Below, piece after piece: positions 12,746-23,137 of a stretch of 64,000 bases of DNA. The stretch spans positions 20,982,669 through 21,046,668 of the forward strand of contig CM072805.1 in assembly GCA_037013495.1 (NCBI GenBank), given 5' to 3'. This DNA is from Hippophae tibetana. Lineage: Eukaryota; Streptophyta; Magnoliopsida; Rosales; Elaeagnaceae. Under the pieces are notes generated by a model. The model was not told the DNA's origin. It saw nothing but the letters and a program-made list of their open reading frames with translations, and did no database searches. The position numbers were made by a program, and so were the translations under genes. How positions within the stretch are numbered: the stretch's first letter is position 1; each line of letters begins with the position of its first letter.

Positions 12746-14510
12746 ACCTATATTAGTAAAAACAATGCTAAATACATGTAAATATATACGTATTTGAACT
12801 TATATAAATTATGATGTAATTATGTTAAAAATTTATTGAAAAATAACTAATAAGGAGAGGGATTTAGAAGACTTCTAAATTTTGAAATTGGTATGTTTAG
12901 GATTTCGTGTTTTTTAGTCAATATTTTTGAAAAAATAGATCCATTATTAAAAATTAATATTATTTTTTATTATCAAGTTATTAAAACACTATAAAATATG
13001 AACTATTAACACGGATAAAATTAAAATTTAATATGAAATTATTGAAGAAAAAATCAATAATAAAAATATTCTAACGAAAATTATTTTTATACATACTTTT
13101 ATTTTTTTAAAATATCAAAAATAAAAAATATTAAAATAAAAATAGTAATAATAACATGTGTATGATGATTTTAGTTCTGTAATTATGTGATTTATACACT
13201 TTAATCTTATAATTTTTTTATCAATTTTATAATTTAAAAATATGATCACTTATGTCAAATTTTTAAAAAATTAAGATTTTTTAAAAATGAATATTAATTA
13301 TATATTTTATTAATAAAAAATATTAAAAAACACCACCAACCTCCTCTGTTTCTCTCTCTCTCTCCCTATCTCTATCATTCTTTCTCTCTCTTCCATTCTA
13401 TTATTATTATTTTATTAATAAAATTGAGAGAAAAAGAGTGAATAGGAGAAAAAAAATTAATGCAATTCTAATGAATAATCATTATATAACAAGTAACAAT
13501 ATTTCTCGTATTGGATTTGGAAATTAAACGGTCTTCCTCGCACATGATTTTGAAAACTAAATCATATTTATTAAAAAGAAAGATTTTGGTTTTGTAAATT
13601 GAAAATTAAATAACTAAAAATTAATAACGATAAAAACAAAATATAAAGATTATGATAAATATTTGAATAAAAGAACGATTTCAAAATTATTCTACACTAC
13701 TAGCATGTATTGTAAATCAACACAATGAAATCTAGCTTATTCTCCTATTCTTTGATTATACTAATTTAAAGAAATTCTCAAATGTAAAAATCTTCACTTC
13801 TTCTTACAAATTCGTTGAACTAAATAAGCTCTTAATCCAAACATTTTTGAATAGACAACCTAGAATAAATTCTCTAAATTTAATCTATCAAAATTATTAA
13901 ATTTTAAAAGAATCAAACTAGATCAAGGTTAAACATACGAGATTATTTTAATTATCTTGAGTATTAATTCTCACTGTAGTATTAATTATTTAAATTAATT
14001 AAGTGATTACGTACCCAATCGATTAAATTGATTAACGATGAATTAATTTGATTATTTAATTATATACTTAAATAATCAAATAAATTCATACAATAATTAA
14101 TACATAATCAAAAATAATATTTTAATCGAATATTGTAGATCTTATTAAATATTATAATTTATGTCTAGAGTTTTGAAATTATCCACTATGAATTATAAAA
14201 TTAGTTACTTATGAAAAACAATAAATTCAAAAAATTATTCATAAAAACAATAAAATAAAGGAGAAAAAATCTTAGAATTTTTTGTTATTGAATACAATCT
14301 TCAACTACTTTAATTGTGTCTTGAATCATCTTCTTCTCAATTGTTGACTCTTAATTCTATAATTTTTTTTTTATTTTTGACATTTCTCTTAATTTTCTTA
14401 CCATGTTGATACCGTTTGTATCTTATGTGATGTTATTTTGTATTTATATTGATAAAACTAATCTACTTTAAAATTATATTAGGACTAGTTTGCTAAAATG
14501 AATATCCATC
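12746..14510. other. AT-rich noncoding DNA
   Basis: No coding signal. It contains a CT-rich microsatellite and otherwise low-complexity AT-rich sequence. Confidence 0.5.
13345..13394 (+). repeat. CT microsatellite
   Basis: A pyrimidine stretch of interrupted (CT)n and TTTCTCTC units within AT-rich DNA. Confidence 0.8.
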
Positions 14511-14660
14511 TGGCCCCAAAATCTCGCAGGGATCATAAGATCTATGCTGCATCAATTGAAAGAAGGTGCCACAAGTGAGCTAGAGGAATTAAGAATGGGG
14601 TAGTGGCTGCGCTAGGCTATCTTGGTCTCTTCTTTCTGTGTGCATTCACAGCTCCTCTAA
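14511..14660 (+). pseudogene. Second small exon-like fragment
   Basis: A GC-richer block starts after an acceptor-like CTCGCAG (AG at 14528-14529). The following frame (14530-14601) reads IIRSMLHQLKEGATSELEEL before a stop. No family was recognised. It may derive from the same lost gene as 12370-12745, but nothing in the sequence proves this. Confidence 0.25.
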
Positions 14661-16339
14661 GTACACCTAATTATGTTAAGTATATTCATATATATTTTTA
14701 AGTGTATTTATCAGTAAAATAAAAATCATAAAAATCTTAAAAGAACAAAAAAAATATTTTTTCAATAAATATAAAATAAAAAATTCTAGCTCATTATAAT
14801 AATAAAAAATATATAAATGTAAAGAAATTTATATATATATATATATTAATGTGTATAAAATAATACTTATCAAACTTTTATGTACCTACTTTTTGCTATT
14901 CTTTGCAAAGTCAATATCCATAACTAAGAAAATAATATTTTGATATTTTATCTCAAGAGCTTAATATTATTAGGTATTATCTCTAGTCATCACTTTGATA
15001 TAGCTAATGTATAATAATAATGCTCAAAGTGTATATGATGTAGTATCAATTAACAATAATCAAATCTTCTAATATAAAAAAGTTGAAATGTTATTTATTT
15101 TTATAAAATATCACTATTCTTTTTAGAGTTGGGATATTATAGGCTTTTCTTTATACCACCAAAAATATCCTTTAAAATAAAAAAATCTTTCATTTGGTTT
15201 TAATATGTAATATATTTGTTAGTTCAATAAAATAAAAGTAAAAAAGAGAAATAAAAATTTATGAGTTTATGGAGTAAGGAAAAGAACTATAAATAATATT
15301 ATTATAAGACTAATTATGTCAATAAAACATGACCAAATTTCATTATTTTGGACCCAAACATCATCAATAGCTTCTTCTCTTTTATTTATAACATTTTTTT
15401 TATAACACATTGTTTTTTTATAATTCTTTTCAGTTTTTGCCCTTATATATATATATATATTCTTATATTTTTTCTTCCTTTTTTTTGGAACAAATTGTGA
15501 CAAAAATTGTTTTAGTATGTTGGGCATTTAATCAGTTATAGCACAATTTACACTCTTAAATCTTATTCTAACATTTTTATAGAATCTATTCTCTTTTGTG
15601 CAACTCTACTTTTCTTAAACTAAAGGGTATGGCCAATGTGTTTGGTTTAAAGGTTATGGAGTGGGTACAAACAATTGACTCATGTAGGCTCAGATTAGTT
15701 CTCTAAAAGAGTTGTTCTTGAAAGAACAAAACAATATTAAGGATAGGATAATTTAGCCAAAGAAATTAATCCTATTGTCTTAGTCATTTTTCAAGTAATA
15801 CATTTAGCCTTTGTCTTGATAAACTTAAAGAAATATTCTAGCAACATGTTATCATTTATTCAAAGTATAGCAAAGTTCCAAGGGATTTACAATGTTTTTC
15901 ACAAGTTCATGCATATAGATTCTTCTATCACTAATTTAGCTAATGTCCATGTAAATTTTGAATAAAATTATCATAAAGTTACCTTCACTAGGAACAAGGT
16001 CAAGACTCTATCAACATTCATTGTCCTTTTTGATCTAACATTATTTAGCTAATTTCATCACTGATACTAAAAAAAGAGCGAACATGTGATTGATTCTAAG
16101 CTCATCTATTAATCATAATTATCCTAAGAAATACAACAAATAAATATTGAAAACAAAAAAAAAATTATATTACCTAGAGCATACTAATCTTAAAACATGT
16201 ATCCTAAAACATGCTAAACTAATGAATCATAAAAAATAAATATAATGATGTATTAACACTCCCTACACCTAATTCTTTTATTATCCTCAATTTAAGCACA
16301 TGTGTATATATAATGTAAAAGTAAATAAAAGGGAGTAGA
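14661..16339. other. Noncoding DNA, probably including the 3' part of the gypsy element
   Basis: No domains recognised. It lies downstream (minus sense) of the gypsy integrase, where an Athila-type element would carry its spacer, PPT and 3' LTR. No LTR pair could be demonstrated. A (TA)n run lies near 15446. Confidence 0.35.
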
Positions 16340-16516
16340 AAAAAATCTGGTGAGTTGCCTCCCACAAAACGCTTAGTTTAACCTCACTAGTTCGATGATG
16401 CCTCGTATATTTCTTTAACCATCCAAATTTGTGGGTTCGTGTAGAGTCAGTTTCTCTATATTGAGTGGTGCAAAAGTTTTGTAGTACGGCTTCAATCTGT
16501 GTCCATTAACTTTGAA

Positions 16517-17780
16517 TTATTTATTGGTACTTTGGCTTCGTATTTCAACTACACCATGAGAGAAAACATTAGTAATATTAATAAAAAGACTGACCCAATG
16601 AGAGCGTAACTTACTTGGAAAAAATTTAAGGTACAAATAGAATAAGAATAATTTATCGCCAATGGTGAACTCTTTCCTTGATATCATATTGTCATGAAAC
16701 GCCTTTGGTTTATCTTTGTAAACTTTTGAGTTTTCATGGTCATCATTTCTAATATACTCTAGCTTTTTCATTATTAATTTTTTGGTATCTTTCGGCTTTG
16801 TTTAATTCTATGTTACATTGTTTCATCGTCTAAAATGCTCGGTGCTCTAAATCAATTAGTAGATGACAAGGTTTATCATACATTAATCGAAATGACGACA
16901 TCCCACTTGGAGTTTTATATAAAATTATGTATGCCTATAATGCATCATCAAGTTTTAAGCTTTAATCCTTTCTATTGGGTTTGATTGTCTTTTCAAGGAT
17001 GAATTTGATCTCTCTATTGGACACTTCAATTTGTCCACTTGTCTATAGGTAATAAGAGGTAGCAACTCTATCGTTGACATTGTACTTTTTAAGTAAGGTT
17101 AAAAAAATCATATTGCAAAAATGTAGTTCATAATTTCTGATGATAGCCCTTCATATTTTGATCCTAGCAAAGATGTTAGACTTCACAAAATTCACAACAA
17201 CTTTAGAGTCGTTAGTTCTAGTGGCTTTAGCTTCCACTCCTTTAGACACATAATTCACAGTAAGTAAAATGTATATATATCTGTAATAAGATGGAAAATA
17301 TTCTATGAAATCAATACCCCAAACATTAAAGTTTTCAACAATAAGAATTGGAGTTTATGGTATTTGATTCCTAGGTCCTAAGTTACCTATTCGTTGACAA
17401 TGATCACATATTTTGCAAAAGATGAAGGCATTATTGAACGATGTTGGCCAATAAAATCCATTCTTCAAGATTTTGTGAGCGATTGATTTTACTATAAAAT
17501 GTCCCCCACATGCATAAGAATGAAAAAAAGTTAAAATAAGAGTAAAATCAATGTCAAGTACACATCTTCTTATCAATTGGTTTGGGCAATTTTTCCAAAG
17601 GTAGGGGTCATCCCACACATATTGTTTAGCAACCTTCTTAAGTTTGAATTTACTAGCTTGTGATAAGTATTGTGGGAACTTTTTAGTGACCAAATAGTTC
17701 ACTAAATTTACATACCAAGGAGTAAACAACGTAGTCTCAAGTCATTGCTCATCCAAAAAATCTTTTTTTATGGGAAGTGA
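16517..17780 (-). pseudogene. Gypsy integrase remnant
   Basis: The minus-strand segment 17355-17729 holds the integrase zinc-binding region. It shows HSYACGGHF followed by GFYWPTSFNNAFIFCKICDHCQR, i.e. the H...H...CxxC module. 16517-16771 holds a C-terminal piece (GDKLFLFYLYLKFFPSKLRSHW, as in the GQKVLLFNSRLKLFPGKL type). The catalytic core between them is broken up by stops. Confidence 0.8.
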
Positions 17781-18980
17781 ATCCTCTTCTTGAATTAATC
17801 TATAGAGGTGATCTACTACTACATTTTCACTTCCTTTTTTCCCCTTGATTTCAAGTTCAAAATCTTGTAGAATAATAATCAACCTTATTAGTTGTGTCTT
17901 GTCATCTTTCTTCATGAGCAAGTACGTAAGAGCTACATGATCAGAGAAAACAGTTACTTTAGTTTCAATTATAAATGATCAAAAAATTTCAAAAGAAAGA
18001 ATCATAGCTAAAAGCTCTTTATCCACTGTGGAATAATTGAGTTAGGCATCATTTAGAGTCTGATGCATAATATATGGAATTTGGTACTTTGCCAATCCTT
18101 TTAACTAAAAATAGCTCCAATTACATAGTCACTTGCATAACCCATCAGCTCAAATGGTAGACTCTAATCAAGTAGCTTAATGAAAGGTTCCATAGTTAAA
18201 AGTTCTTTCATTATGTTAAATTCTTTGAGGCACTCTTTATTGAAAACAAATATCACATCCTTTTGAAGTAACTAGCATAAAAGCCTTGCTATTTTTTTAG
18301 AAATCTTGTATAAATCTTTGATAGAATTATCCATGATCAAGAAAAGAACAAACATCCCTCACACAAGTGAGAGGTGGTAAGAAATGAATAAGATTTATTA
18401 ACATATATTCCCTTAGATGATACCACATGCCCTAAAAATATACCTTAATCTACAATAAAATGACATTTTTTCTAATTAAGTATAAGATTAATTTCTATGC
18501 ATCTCTCTAAAATTAATGTAAGATTACTGAGATAGTTATCAAATGAGTCACCATATATAGTAAAATCATCCATAAACACTTCTATATTACTCTCTATAAA
18601 ATTAAAAAAAATATACTTATCATACACTTCTGGAATGTGGCAGGCATTACAAAGGCAAAATGGCAAGCATCTACAAGTGAAATTTCCAAAAGAGAAAGTG
18701 AATGTTGTCTTCTCTATGTCTTCAGGTGCAATGAAAATCTGATTATAACTTGAAAAACCTCAATAAAATAAAAGTAAGTATGGCTTGCTAAACCCACAAG
18801 TATTTAATCAATAAAAGGTAAAGGAAAATTATCTTTGCAATTTATAGAGTTAAGCTTTCGAAAATCAATGCAAACTCACCACCAACTTTGAAGTCATATA
18901 GAAATTATACCATTATTTGCATTCTTCACCATTGTAACTCCTAACTTCTTCGGAACCACTTGGATCGAGCTAACCTAATT
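17781..18980 (-). pseudogene. Gypsy reverse transcriptase / RNase H remnant
   Basis: RT is readable at 18472-18740 with NQIFIAPEDIEKTTF, LPFCLCNA and the EVFMDDFTIYGDSFDN block, where MDD replaces the usual YxDD core as in Athila/Tat elements. The end of RNase H is near 17830-17880 (KGKKGSENVVVDHL). The usual GLCNAPATFQR motif is damaged after NA. Inactive. Confidence 0.8.
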
Positions 18981-20100
18981 ATATCTAAAATTGAAAAATA
19001 CACCCACTTCCAATAGCTTGATAACTTCTTTCTTAACCATTTTCATCATTGGTGGATTCAATCATCTTTATGGATCTCTCATTGGTTTGGTGTCATCTTC
19101 AAGTAATATTTTGTGCATGCATATAGAGGCATTGATTCCCTTAGTGTCGACAATTGTCCTCCTAATCACTGATTTTTATTTTCTCAAAACATGGATTGAG
19201 CTATTCTCTTGAATAGCTGAAAGCTTAGATGCTATAATCATGAAAAATGTGTCTCCATATCCCAAGTATACATATTTGAGATGTTTTGGGAGAGGTTTGA
19301 GCTCCAAGGTGGGTACCTGTACAATGGAAGACAAAAGTTTCTCATTAGATATGGGAGGAGAACTACAATAAATATTGTACCTTGGGTTTATCTCTGAAGA
19401 AAAGTTGATAGAGGCCACGATCTCCTCCAATTCCTCTACTCTATCAATATCTCCTTCTTCATTGGTTAAATATTCAATTATCATATTATCTTTTATGGAA
19501 ACCTCTAATAGGTCTACATTTTCGACATCAATCATTTGTTGTGCTAGAGTCAAGTATATCAATAGAAAAACAAGAATTATGATCATTAGGGTACCTCATT
19601 GCTTCAAAGATATTGAAGCAAATAACCTCTCTGTCAAACTCCATAGTTAGAGTTCAAGTGTGCACATCTATCTTTGTTTGAGCAGTTCTTATGAATGGTG
19701 TACTCAAAAGTAAGAGTGTGGACTTAATAGTGGAGTCATCTCTCATATCAAGCACATAAAAATTGATTGAAAAGATAAGCTCATTAACCTGCATTAAGAC
19801 ATCTTCCAAAACTCTCTTTGGACAAGCATTAGATCGATCAATGAGTTGGATAACTACAATGTTTCTTTAAGAGGACCAAGTTTTAAAGTAACATAAATTG
19901 ATAAAGGCATAACATTAATTGAAGCTTCTAGATCTAGCATAGCCCTTTCAAATTTAGTGTTTCCTATAATGAAAGGCATAGTGAAACTACCTGGATTCTT
20001 ACATTATTGTGGAAGTTTCCTTTGTAAGACTACTGATATATTCTCTTACAGGTTCCCTAGTTTATTGCCTTTGAGATTCCTTTTGTTGGTGCACATTTTT
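18981..20100 (-). pseudogene. Gypsy protease-RT linker remnant
   Basis: The open piece 19176-19586 (136 residues) contains the PTLELKPLPKHLKYVYLG and SKLSAIQE blocks that precede RT in Athila-type elements. Further up, 19860-20000 shows a decayed protease-like stretch. The translation continues with stops. Confidence 0.65.
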
Positions 20101-20649
20101 TTTTAAGAAATTTAGCATAGCATGGAACTTGCTTGATGTCATCTAATAGTGGAATATTAACCTATACATTTTAAAAAGTTTTCATGTTTCTTGCTCGTGC
20201 ACCTCCTTCTTAGATTTTACAAACCTGTTAGGAAAAGGAATATAGAGTTCATAAGTAGAAATTGAAACTTTAGATTATAACTTAGATGGTTGTTTTGCTT
20301 CTTTGTTATCGATTGTCTTGTTTTTCACTTTATTAGTATTGTTTTTTATTCTTGAATTAGCTGATCCTTAGTCTCATTTTATTTGGTTTGTTCTTTGTGA
20401 GCTTCTTTAAGATTTTTATCACTTCACAATGATATAGCATTGGTATTTTCTAGAGGATTGACCATTGGTTAAGAGGAAAGTGTACCAGATCCTTATGCTT
20501 CTAGTCTCCCAAAGGTAGTAACTAACATACTAAATTCATTTTCAAGGTTTTAATAATAACTTTTGTGTCTTGCTGAAAGATGAGTGATTCTTGTTGGAAC
20601 TAAGCATTGTTGGATGCTATCATACTTATCAAATTCTCTAAAGATTTAC
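20101..20649 (-). other. Gypsy gag-protease spacer, highly decayed
   Basis: No domain could be read here. The block lies between the gag and protease regions of the gypsy element and is assigned to it by position. Confidence 0.4.
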
Positions 20650-21560
20650 CTTAAGGTGAAACAAGATTTTGTGGTCTCACTTTAGTTACTCTAGAGTCGA
20701 TTGCTTGATTGCCTCTAGAATAACTAAATCCAACCAGGATTGCAAGTGTTTGAGTAGGGATCATATTTTTTCTTTTTTGTCTTTGGTATCTTCCTATAGA
20801 ATTTGTTTGTCAATATTAGGATCTTGAATAGTAGGATACATGTTTGTTGGGTGTCTAATGTTAATGAAAATTTGACAAGCTTGAAATTGTCTAATTGCTA
20901 ATTGTTGCAGAGTTGGAGTTAGGATACCCATTTATTGTTCAAAATTACTAGGGACTCCCACTTCATTGAACTTTTGTGGTGAGTTAGATTGGGTGCTAAA
21001 CTGTTGATTATTTATAGCTACAGTGACAATTAAATTCTTTATAGTTTCATGAGTCTTATTAACCAAAACTCAACCGCTTGATGCATCTATTATGCTTTTA
21101 TTCATGGGTATCAATCCCTCATAGAAGTATTAAATTAAAAGTTGATCACTTATTTGATGATGAAGGCAACTTGCACATAATTTCTTGAATCATTCCCAAT
21201 ACTTATATAAATTCTTTTCATTGCACTATTGAACACAACAATATTTTTTATTAGAATGACTCTAGAAGCTTAAAAATATTTATCAAAAAAATTCTTTATC
21301 TCATTCCAACTATTTATAGTCCTAGATGCTAAGTTTTACAACTACTATTTAGCACTATCTTCTAAAGAGAATATGAATGCTCTAAGTTTTACTTATTCTT
21401 CAGTATTCACACTAGGTTTCATGTTAGAACATATCACATAATATTCTTTAAGATATTTGTTTAGATCTTCACTATATAGACCTTAAAAAGTAGGCAAGAG
21501 ATAAATAATGCCAGACTTCAATTCAAGACAATCATTGTTGGCATCGTATTGAATGCATAA
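20650..21560 (-). pseudogene. Gypsy gag remnant
   Basis: On the minus strand the retrotransposon gag fold can be followed across several stops: LELKSGIIYLLPTF, then LKEYYVICSNMKPSVNTEE, LRAFIFSLEDSAK, and later LCASCLHHQISDQLLI with YFYEGLIPMNKSIIDASSG. These match the order in Athila-type gag. Confidence 0.75.
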
Positions 21561-21620
21561 TGATTGTTAGACACTCTCTAGTTGAGTGAGAAGTGTTTCC
21601 AATGTATGCAACGAACCAAC

Positions 21621-22012
21621 ATTTCAAAATTCCCAATAACCACTAATCAACCAAAGAACAACCATTTACATTTGTAACAAATACGGGTGTGAAACAAAAG
21701 GGCAAAGCATGGTACAACCCGCTAAATACTTGGCACGATATGGTATACAGCCCACGGCCCATAACTAGTTGAGCAATGTTAACGCGTTAATTTAAAACTA
21801 AATTTTACATAAATATATATTAAATATATAAATATATCTATAAATTATGAAATGTTTACATAGCTTCATGGATAGAACTAATATTGGTACATAGGAGGTG
21901 GAGTGTTCAACTCCCATTACGTTCTAAAAATGGGCTAAATAGGTCAACAGTGACACAGAACGGTAAAATTTAAGGGTTAAGAATAGAGGCACGATACTAA
22001 CCATGTACGTGT
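21621..22012. other. Unclassified repeat remnant interrupted by copia A
   Basis: Contains words such as 'ggcacgatatgg' and 'taacgcgttaa'. Similar vocabulary ('cacggcatgataattaacg') continues at 26000-26100, beyond the copia A insertion. It looks like an older noncoding repeat that copia A entered. Not coding. Confidence 0.35.
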
Positions 22013-22216
22013 TGTTGGCATGTGAGTAATATGGCAGACAACATGGAAACAACAATGCAGGAATTATGGCAGATAATCAGCAGACAAGAATAATAGTGGG
22101 AAATTAATATTGTTATAATTTTTTTACTTTCCGTTTTCTTTTGTATACAAATACTATACATTTGTACAGAAATATTAGAATAGAAAATTACAGAAATACA
22201 ATCATAATAGTTGACA
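22013..22216 (+). repeat. 5' LTR of copia A
   Basis: Aligned with 25791-25994 base by base, with six substitutions and no indel seen. A 12-bp palindrome TTTGTATACAAA lies within it. Confidence 0.93.
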
Positions 22217-22228
22217 TGTTATCAGAGC
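22217..22228 (+). other. Primer binding site of copia A
   Basis: TGTTATCAGAGC directly after the 5' LTR. It differs at one position from TGGTATCAGAGC, the plant copia site complementary to initiator tRNA-Met. Confidence 0.85.
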
Positions 22229-23137
22229 AGATTATCTAAAGAAATAAAAATTACGTTGCTACCTGTTACAACGTAATTTTCTGTTCTCACGATATTGTTG
22301 TTTAGCCAATCTGGTTTGGCAGATCACTTTCTGATCTGGGATCAGGGGTGGTGTTTCTGTTTCGTTTTTTATCAATCAGAGCAATTAACTACTTACTATG
22401 TTCGTCTCCTCATCATCGGTAACTTTGTGTGTTGGATGGAGGGATCCTCCACTGTTTTACCTTCAAACACCGAACAATGGTTTGAGTTCATCATCACTCT
22501 GTCTATTTGTCATCAGTTGGTGTAGCTCAGAAATGAAAGCAAGATAGTTATTTAACTTTTATTGTTTCAGAAGTTCAATAGAAGATTACGGGTTACAATT
22601 CAAAAATAAATCTGCATACAACTTACAAGGAGTCAAGTGATTCGCAACACTAACTCAGCAAAGAACCATAGAAAGAAGGTCAGACCTATTTGGAAACCGA
22701 GTACTCACACCAGTTGTTGATGCAGTTCCTTGGAAACCAAGTGCTCACAAGCAGCCGTTGATGCAGTTCCTGAGAGTAACATAATAGGTGGTGGTACTAG
22801 CGACAAAGGTGTTGGTGCTGTATTTTTTTAAACTAATATTTCAAATAGAGGCAGTTTGCGAGAGGAGAAGAGCCGCCGCGAAGAAGAGTGCCGCTGCGAA
22901 AAAGAGCGCCGCTGCAAAGAAGGGCGCCGCTGCGAAGAATCTGAGAGAAGAGGAGAAGAAGAAGGCTGTGTGAAATGGAGAAGGAAATGATTTAGGGCTG
23001 CGCGAGTTTAGAATTTCTCTTAGGGTTTGGAACGCGCAGAAAAAGCTGCGCTGCACTCATTTGTAAAAAAAAATTTTAGGGTTACGAATTTTTCTATTTA
23101 TAGTGTACGAACGAAGTGTAAAAAAAATTTAGATTTC
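22229..23137 (+). other. Copia A untranslated leader
   Basis: About 0.9 kb between PBS and the gag ATG. Only the last part ('agggttacgaatt' and the stretch before the ATG) resembles the leader of copia B. It contains a GC-rich 4 x 18 bp tandem repeat. Confidence 0.7.
22869..22940 (+). repeat. 4 x 18-bp GC-rich tandem repeat in copia A leader
   Basis: Units at 22869, 22887, 22905 and 22923 are of the type AGTGCCGCTGCGAAAAAG. They fall in a short open frame whose translation alternates AAA with KK/KS/KG. This is conspicuous in otherwise AT-rich DNA. Confidence 0.85.

Larger units (their letters stand above)
16340..21620 (-). mobile_element. Decayed Ty3/gypsy retrotransposon, Athila/Tat type
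   Basis: Minus-strand blocks in the order gag, protease-RT linker, RT, RNase H, integrase are typical of Ty3/gypsy. Wording such as HHQISDQLLI.YFYEGL in gag, LELKPLPKHLKYVYLG before RT, and a GGGAGGCAACTCA stretch after integrase fits the plant Athila/Tat lineage. Stops and frameshifts occur throughout. No LTRs, PBS or TSD could be paired, so the outer limits are only those of recognisable coding homology. Confidence 0.8.

Noticed and set aside
15267..15527. 86-codon open frame on the minus strand
   Set aside because: Lysine/tyrosine/isoleucine-rich reading through a (TA)n and poly-A/T region; no family resemblance.
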